From NCBI GenBank assembly GCA_020912385.1, contig CP087211.1, positions 186,001 to 250,000 on the forward strand: a stretch of DNA of 64,000 nt. Direction: 5' to 3'. The notes beneath the pieces were generated by a model. It searched no databases and was not told where the DNA came from. It was given only the letters and a program-made list of their open reading frames with translations. This document shows positions 57,893 to 64,000 of the stretch, piece by piece. This stretch comes from Neofusicoccum parvum. Lineage: Eukaryota > Ascomycota > Dothideomycetes > Botryosphaeriales > Botryosphaeriaceae. The position numbers and the translations under genes were made by a program. Position 1 is the stretch's first letter. Every line of letters starts with the position of its first letter.

Positions 57893-59098
57893 ATGGCCTC
57901 TGGAACTGTCCATTCCAAAAGATACTCCGCTGACATGCTGCTCACAGCAACCGCAGCCATGTGGAAGAAGAGCTTCCGCGGCCGCGGCAAGGAGAACACG
58001 CGGATCGGCGACCCCGTCCTCATCGAGACCTCCTACGACACCCGCCTGCTGAACCGGGCCAAGCACCGCGACCTCATGGAGGCCGCCAACGAGGCAGCCG
58101 CGAGCCTCCGCCCGCCGCAGATTCCCCCGCCGCGAATCTCCAACGCCGCCTCGTCCATCTACTCGCAGCCTGACCCCAGGTTCTCCAAGGCCGCCTCGTC
58201 CGTTTACTCGCAGCCGTCTCCCAACGACCCGTACGACCACTGGCCCCCGAATAGCGGTCTTGGATTCGCCTACCCGTACGATGTGTCGCCCGTAGAGGAG
58301 AGCCCCAGCCCGTACGACGACGCGCGCCGCAACTCGGACGTGAGCGAGAGTGATGATCCCAAGAGCCGCTTCAGCTGGTCCACCCGCGCTACGCCACCCA
58401 CCCACTTCCAACACAGCCCTCCGCCAAGTCCTCCGCCTCCTCTGCCAGCCAAGTACAACACCGGAAGACCGCTAGGCCCTCGAGATCCGCCACCGCAAAT
58501 CAACGCTTCCATGTTCGACAAGCGCCCAACGTCCAGCATCCGGACAGTCTCCACCACGGCCACGACCGCCACAATCCGCAAGCCCGTGCCCACACCCTCG
58601 CCCTCTGGCACCGTAACGAGCATGAAGCGCTCCCAAACCCTACCAATGAACAATTCCAACACGTCCACGCCGCTCGCGTCCAAGCCTTCGACACCCAAGC
58701 CCACCACGCCCCGCTCAGCAACACCCAGCTCGGCCAACAAGACGCTGCCGCTCCCGCCGCAGCTGCAAGACACCGAGTCAATCGTGTCCAGCGACCCCAT
58801 CTCCAAGTACTCGGCGCAGCTGGACGACCTGTCTCTGCGGCGCAGCAACATCAACCGCGTGATCAAGGACCTGACGTCGCTGGCGGACATCAACAACCCG
58901 CTGGCCGTGGACTGGTCGACGAAGCGCGCCAACGAGCGCAAGATCAAGACGCTCGAGGACGAGCTGACCGAGATCGGTGCGCAGGAGCACGACATCGGCA
59001 TGAGGCTGCACCGGGCGAGGAAGAAGCTCGAGAGGGAGGAGGGTTACGACATGGGCAGCACGACTTTGTGGGTGCGGAGGGTGACGAATCCGGTCTGA
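57893..59098 (+). CDS. Coiled-coil, Pro/Ser-rich protein, hypothetical
   Basis: Single coding exon of 401 aa starting at ATG 57893 in a good context (caacATGGCC). The frame extends upstream to an acceptor at 57840, so a first coding exon cannot be excluded, but no good start is found there. The N-terminus MASGTVHSKRYSADMLLTAT is conserved-looking and is followed by a basic segment KKSFRGRGKEN and ETSYDTRLLNRAKHRDLMEA. The middle (~85-290) is a low-complexity Pro/Ser/Thr region with two similar SIYSQP/SVYSQP motifs. The C-terminus (~300-385) is a coiled coil (YSAQLDDLSLRRSNINRVIKD, KTLEDELTEIGAQEHD). No signal peptide, no membrane segment, no enzymatic motif. Role unknown. Confidence 0.75.
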   Translation: MASGTVHSKRYSADMLLTATAAMWKKSFRGRGKENTRIGDPVLIETSYDTRLLNRAKHRDLMEAANEAAASLRPPQIPPPRISNAASSIYSQPDPRFSKAASSVYSQPSPNDPYDHWPPNSGLGFAYPYDVSPVEESPSPYDDARRNSDVSESDDPKSRFSWSTRATPPTHFQHSPPPSPPPPLPAKYNTGRPLGPRDPPPQINASMFDKRPTSSIRTVSTTATTATIRKPVPTPSPSGTVTSMKRSQTLPMNNSNTSTPLASKPSTPKPTTPRSATPSSANKTLPLPPQLQDTESIVSSDPISKYSAQLDDLSLRRSNINRVIKDLTSLADINNPLAVDWSTKRANERKIKTLEDELTEIGAQEHDIGMRLHRARKKLEREEGYDMGSTTLWVRRVTNPV

Positions 59099-59720
59099 TA
59101 GACAGGTGAAACGAAGGAAAAGTATTGGTTTGAATAGATGGACGACGCGGGTGGCGACGGCTGGTTGACGGAACAACTTTGATTTGGGTATCTCTAGGGA
59201 CGGGTCGTACGTGAGTAGACCTCGAGGCAGGGGCAGGAGGGTCTCCACGAGCGTTTAATTTTCCTCTTCTTCATTATTTTTTGGCGGCGTCATACCCTTC
59301 CTGCGACCCCTTCAGTTTATTTTCCTTTCTCTATGTCCTGTAATGGCGTGGATTTCGAATCCTCCTTCTCATCTGTTCTTCCACGCCCTCCTCTCAGCAT
59401 CGACAAAGGGACGGGCAGGTTCTGCGGGCATGGACCAGTTGTAGTCATCACACATACAGCAGAAGCGGGGTGCAGGTGCCCACAGCAGACAGCAATTAAC
59501 AATACAAAAAAAGGATAAACCAAGCTGTTTCACAACGCCATGGTGAGCAGACACACACTTGCCAAGGCAGATCTCACGACGGCGCCGAAGCCCGCCGGAA
59601 AATGACTGTATTCGTAGGTATCATGCGTCTTCTCTTCCCCAGTCGCCGCGCCTTTTTTTTTTCGGCGGGAAGCAGAACGCCGAGTGCGCCCGTTGCCGTG
59701 TCGTCGTGAATCGGGATCAC
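59099..59720. other. Convergent intergenic region
   Basis: Between the coiled-coil gene and tma7. Nothing recognised apart from short T-runs. Confidence 0.5.
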
Positions 59721-60140
59721 CTATTTCTTGCCGGACTTCTTGATGCCCTGGGAGCCGGTGTTGAGGGGGCCCTTGCCCTTGGCCTTGCCCTGCAGCTCCT
59801 GCAGAGCCTTCTTGTCTGCGGTGCGGCGCGGGGTGGCGTGGTTAGCAACGCTGACTGCGGAGGGAACGTTTTGCGAATGCACAGTACGAAGCAGGGCTCG
59901 GCAGACGTGCTCGAGCAGGAAGAGCGGAGATGTCGGCGGCGGTGGGCGGCACTCACCAGCCATCTGCTTGGCCTTGAAGGCCTTGTCGTCGTCGTCCTCG
60001 TCGACCTCCTTCTTCTTGGGCTTCTTGTTGTGGATCGGCTTGGTGCCGTCTGGAGCGAGCGATCAGCGGGCGGGCAGGCGGGAGGGAGGGTGGCGCTGGC
60101 GGGCACAGGGACGGCACGAACTTCCCATTCCTGAAGGCAT
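59721..60140 (-). CDS. TMA7: Tma7 homologue (translation machinery-associated protein 7)
   Basis: Three exons, complement(60122..60140, 59957..60049, 59721..59815), 68 aa; phases fit (donors GTTCGT and GTGAGT). It starts MPSGMGNGTKPIHNKK, continues KKKEVDEDDDKAFKAKQMA and ends KGKGPLNTGSQGIKKSGKK. This C-terminal signature is that of Tma7, a small basic protein that copurifies with ribosomes in yeast (64 aa there). Reading through the second intron gives only the C-terminal half, as a single-exon frame of 80 codons. A short highly expressed-type gene, divergent from the Ndc80 gene. Confidence 0.92.
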
Positions 60141-60554
60141 GTTGGCGGTGGTGCTGTGTTCTCTTTTCCTGCGGAGAGTGGCGGCGGAGGGGAGCGAACG
60201 AGCGGCAGTGAGCGGTGGGCGGTGGGCAGAAATCAAAGGCGGCGAGGCGGGCAGCCCACCTCAGCGCCGTCGGGCGTCGGGCGTTGGTCTGGGCGCGGGC
60301 CGAAAAGAGCGCTAAAGCGGCAGGGATGGCGCTGGGTGCGCGCGGGCTGCGCTGGTCGTGCAGTGTTTACACCAAAACAATCCCGCGCCCGCATCACAAC
60401 TCCGCCCATCCACGCACACAACAACACCCGTCCCGCCATCGCCCTCGCGCAACCACTTGACGCGCATCGCTGCCTGTCTGCGACTACCATACAAACTGTG
60501 TTTTTGCGCGCGCACTCGACGCAACCCTCCCACGCCGCCCTCGCCGCCGTTGCC
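60141..60554. other. Divergent promoter of TMA7 and NDC80
   Basis: About 410 bp of GC-rich sequence between the two start codons. Frames there are spurious. Confidence 0.5.
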
Positions 60555-62881
60555 ATGGCCCAAGAGCAGGGCCTCTTTTCCGTCCGACGACCCCGAGAAG
60601 TGCGTCGCATCTCGTCCTGTTCGCCGCGCATGCGCTGACGTGATTCTACAGACCCTCGGCGGACTCAATAACAACATGACCGGCATCCCAATGCCTGCTT
60701 CTGCCATGAAGCGCTCCAACTCCAACTCGAACATGAACGGCCGCAGCATGTCTGGCGGCCGCATGTCCCTCGCCCCAGGCATGGGCATGGGACGCCCCGC
60801 CCAGCCCAATTTCCACCGCTCCTCATCTGGGAACAATCTCGCAGACATGGGTATTTCGTCCGGCCATCGCCAGTCCATGGCGCCCAACATGTTCAGCAGC
60901 GGGAGGAAGAGCTTTGCGCCCGGCATGATGTCCACACCAGCACCGGCCATGACCGGCCTGGAGCAGGGCTCGCAAAGGCGCAGCAGTGTCTGGAGTGCGC
61001 GCCCCTCCAACGGCGTCGGCGGCGCAATGGGTGTGCACCAGAGTTTCTTCACAACCGCCCCGCCCGCAGCAGCCATTCCCCAGGACCCGCGCCGCTTGAA
61101 GGATCCCAGCGTTCGCGCACAGATGGCTCAGGAGCTGAGCGAGTACCTCACGCGCAACAACTTTGAGATGGACATGAAGCACTCGCTCACGCACAAGTCA
61201 TTCACCTCGCCTACGCAGAAGGACTTCAACTGCATGTTCCAATGGCTCTACCACCGCATCGATCCCAGCTACCGCTTCCAGAAGAACATTGACCAGGAAG
61301 TCCCTCCGCTCCTCAAGCAGATGCGCTACCCCTTCGAGAAGAGCATCATGAAGTCGCAGATTGCGGCGGTTGGCGGCAACAACTGGTCCACTTTCCTTGG
61401 TCTGCTGCACTGGATGATGCAGCTCTCGCACATGATTGAGCACTACGCATCGGGCGCCTACGATGAGGCCTGCATGGAGGCAGGTTTCGATGTTACGGCC
61501 GACAAGATCATCTTCCAGTTCCTCACCGACGCCTACCGGGACTGGCTGCAGGTCGAGGATGATGCCGAGGACGAGGCCGACCGGGTGATTTCGAGACATG
61601 TCGAGAACATGGCTTCCAAATTCGACGACGCCAACGCCGCGCATCTCGAGCAGGTCAAGGTTCTCGAGGCCGAGCACAAGGCGCTGCAGGACCAGATCGA
61701 CGAGCTTGGCAAGAATGGACCGAGGATCGCCAAGTTGGACGAGCAGATTAAGATTCTTGAGGAGGACCGCGTCAAGTTTGAGAACTACAACAACAGCATG
61801 GAGGCCAAGGTGGAAAAGTACCAGAACCGCGTGAAGCTACTGGATGACGAGATCAAGAAGATTGAGGCCGAACTCGAGGAGGCCGAGCAGGACAAGACCA
61901 ACCTGCAGGATATGGTCGACAAGCAGGGCATCACCATCCAGGACATCGACCGCATGAACAACGAGCGTGAGCGTCTACAGAAGAGTGCGGAATCGACCAG
62001 TGTCCGTCTGGAGGAGACGCGCAGGAAGATTGCCGAGAAGGAGCTGGAGGCCGCCAAGAAGCTTGATGAGCTTGAGCGGACTGTGGAGAAATACAACTCG
62101 CTAGGCTACCAGATTGGCGTGATCCCCGCCACTGCTCCCAAGGCCAACGGCGCAGACTTTGAGCTGGTGTTGACCCTCAGCGAGGCGCCCTTCAGCTCGT
62201 CACAGATGGACAGCCAATCCGACCGGTTACTCACCAGCACGGGCAACGGCTACCAGTACCATGACCTGCTCAACCTCGACCCGAGAAGAGACCTGAAGAA
62301 CGCCATCCACGGCTTGAAGAAGGACATCCGGGACCGCATGATCTCGGCCCAGGAAGCCGACTTCGAGAACCACGAGATGCTCGACAAGGTCAAGGAAGCC
62401 ATGGACGACAAGCTCTCCGAGGTGGAGGCGCTCGGCCACCGCGTGCGCGCCGCCGAGGAGGAGTTCGAGAAGACGAGGGAGATCACGACGGCGCAGAAGA
62501 TGGGGTCGGACACGCAGATCGAGCGCATGGAGAAGGAGCTCGCGAAGATGCGGGCGGGCCTGTCGGAGAGCGTGCAGCTGATGGAGCAGCGCGAGATCAA
62601 CACGAACATCGAGTGAGTTTGCCAGTCCCTGGGTCTCGGGAGTCTTTTGCTAACGCGGCGTCCGCAGGTACGAGCAGCTGACCATCCGCGCCTCCGACGT
62701 CCGCGAGCAGCTGCACACGGAGACGGAGCGCATGATCAACGACGTCGTCAAGTTCAAGGTCTACATCCAGCAGAGCTTGGAGGAGTACGAGACGTTTGTC
62801 GAGGACTCGTTGACGAGGGAGTCGGATGACGCGCAGATGGAGGGGATGTACGACGAGATGGAGGGGGTTGAGGAGGCGTGA
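60555..62881 (+). CDS. NDC80: Ndc80/Hec1 kinetochore protein
   Basis: Three exons, 60555..60599, 60652..62612 and 62668..62881, 739 aa, phases consistent. It starts [15 protein letters not shown] and continues [15 protein letters not shown], the conserved fungal Ndc80 N-terminus, with many basic Ser sites ([15 protein letters not shown]) suited to Aurora B regulation. The calponin-homology globular domain (about 160-290) contains [33 protein letters not shown] and [16 protein letters not shown]. The rest is a long coiled coil (from about 360) with a break between about 585 and 620 ([19 protein letters not shown]). Part of the Ndc80-Nuf2-Spc24-Spc25 complex binding microtubules at kinetochores. 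The frame reads open further upstream to 60358 but without Ndc80 homology. Confidence 0.96.
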
Positions 62882-64000
62882 GTGTGTCGCAACGCTTGTT
62901 GATGTGTCTGTTTCTATACTCCGGAGTGATTGGGGTTGCGGACGGTGGCTGGCTTTGGTTATATATCATGACGTTGGGGGTTCTTGGCGTAGGGTGTCGT
63001 GTGTTGGGATGCCTGGGGCGTCGTGGATTTGGGATGAGATACCTCTTCTGCCTTGACTTCTTAATGATGACGGATTGATCTTTCTGTTTTGAATCGTGTT
63101 GCGTAATTGGTTGTTTATCCTCTTGGTGGCTCAGTCTAGGTGTGGTGGCGTTAGGGTAATGATGTCGTCGTCTTCATGAAGTTGAAAGAAGTTGTGGATT
63201 GACAGATGATAGTAGTATAGAAGGGGCACCATTTTCTGTTTGCATCTTAATGAGTCTGTATCGTCATTCGACTCGAAGATGCTTGTTACATCTTCGTGGT
63301 TTTTATTGTTAATGGGACTAATATTATTATACGCGAATAAAACTTTCTTGTCAATCAATTCTCTGCATGAAAAGCACAGCCATATCTAGCAAGGAAGTTT
63401 TACCAGAATAATCGGATGTCACTCCGTGTTAGCAACGGCTTCGCCGGGCATTATACCATAGACGTACGCTTCTCAAACAACGCCAAAGTGATTAAATCTT
63501 CTTTTTATCTCTTAGAGACCTTGTGCAGAACGAAAGGCGTGCAGGTGCCCACCAAAATCTATACTTAATGACCTTCCCGCAATTAACGTAGTCTGAGTCC
63601 AAGATAGCCCTTCCTAGTTTACAACAGGCGGCGCATGCGATAATAAACGTCAAAGGTGGCGTCGAAGTTTGAGCCCTGGTCTTGTCTATCGTTAGCAGCC
63701 CTATTGACTCTGAAACTATTATTAAAGTGCCTCGCATCTATCAATTCAACTTCCGAGACCGTGCGCAGTGAATTGAAGTCGTTGATATAGGCGAGCGCTT
63801 GGGAGTCTAGCATGAGAAGCATCACTGCTACGATTTATGCTCATACGGTACAAATCAAAGCACAGCCATTCTCGAAACGATGCCCTAGTGATATCGTCTA
63901 TTGTCGAATTCTACCAGAGTGTCTCGGTGCAAATGATGCTAGTAGAATATTTCACATCCAGTTGTTAGGCGTGAACACTAATGGTCCGGCAGCTGGAAAT
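62882..64000. other. Terminal region with no recognised gene
   Basis: NDC80 3' UTR and AT-rich sequence with only short frames to the window end. No RNA gene, repeat or homology is visible. Confidence 0.45.

Overview
The window looks like filamentous ascomycete (Pezizomycotina) nuclear DNA. It has short introns (about 47 to 200 nt) with GTAAGT/GTACGT-type donors and CTGAC/CTAAC branch sites, Zn2Cys6 regulators, a CBM1-tailed pectin lyase, a fungal rhodopsin-like membrane protein, and fungal Dap1, Tma7 and Ndc80 homologues. The many plant cell-wall enzymes suggest a plant-associated fungus, perhaps a Dothideomycete; that placement is inference. Most gene models were rebuilt by joining open frames across introns, checking phase and family motifs. 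Exon coordinates are in each entry, and no transcript data were available.

0-13 kb: the 3' part of a QutA/QA-1F-like regulator, a secreted repeat protein with a 156-bp tandem repeat, a small hypothetical gene, a four-exon patatin-like phospholipase with a C-terminal zinc-finger-like tail, a spliced 139-aa hypothetical gene and a secreted CAP/PR-1 protein. 12.6-20.6 kb: about 8 kb with no convincing gene, only a possible HET-type relic near 15.6-16.0 kb. It changes from AT-rich (16-17 kb) to GC-rich (19.5-20.6 kb).

20.6-34 kb: a group of secreted carbohydrate-active enzymes: a GH2 hydrolase, an apiosidase-like (DUF4038 type) hydrolase, a CE8 pectin methylesterase and a PL1 pectin lyase with CBM1. 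A hypothetical multi-pass membrane protein lies among them. A near-identical 25-bp sequence occurs at 18.4, 23.8 and 29.0 kb. Just beyond are a possible 40-aa membrane micropeptide gene with an apparent 5' UTR intron and a Upc2-like Zn2Cys6 regulator. Pectin methylesterase and pectin lyase would act on the same polymer, and apiosidase-like and some GH2 enzymes act on pectin side chains, so a pectin-degradation cluster is a reasonable hypothesis.

36-56 kb: a coiled-coil protein, a decayed cytochrome P450 pseudogene, a rhodopsin-like membrane protein, a membrane-anchored amidohydrolase, a four-helix membrane protein, an intact six-exon P450, two spliced hypothetical genes and an HSL-type esterase. 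56-64 kb is conserved housekeeping: Dap1, a coiled-coil hypothetical protein, Tma7 and the kinetochore protein Ndc80. The last 1.1 kb holds nothing recognisable.
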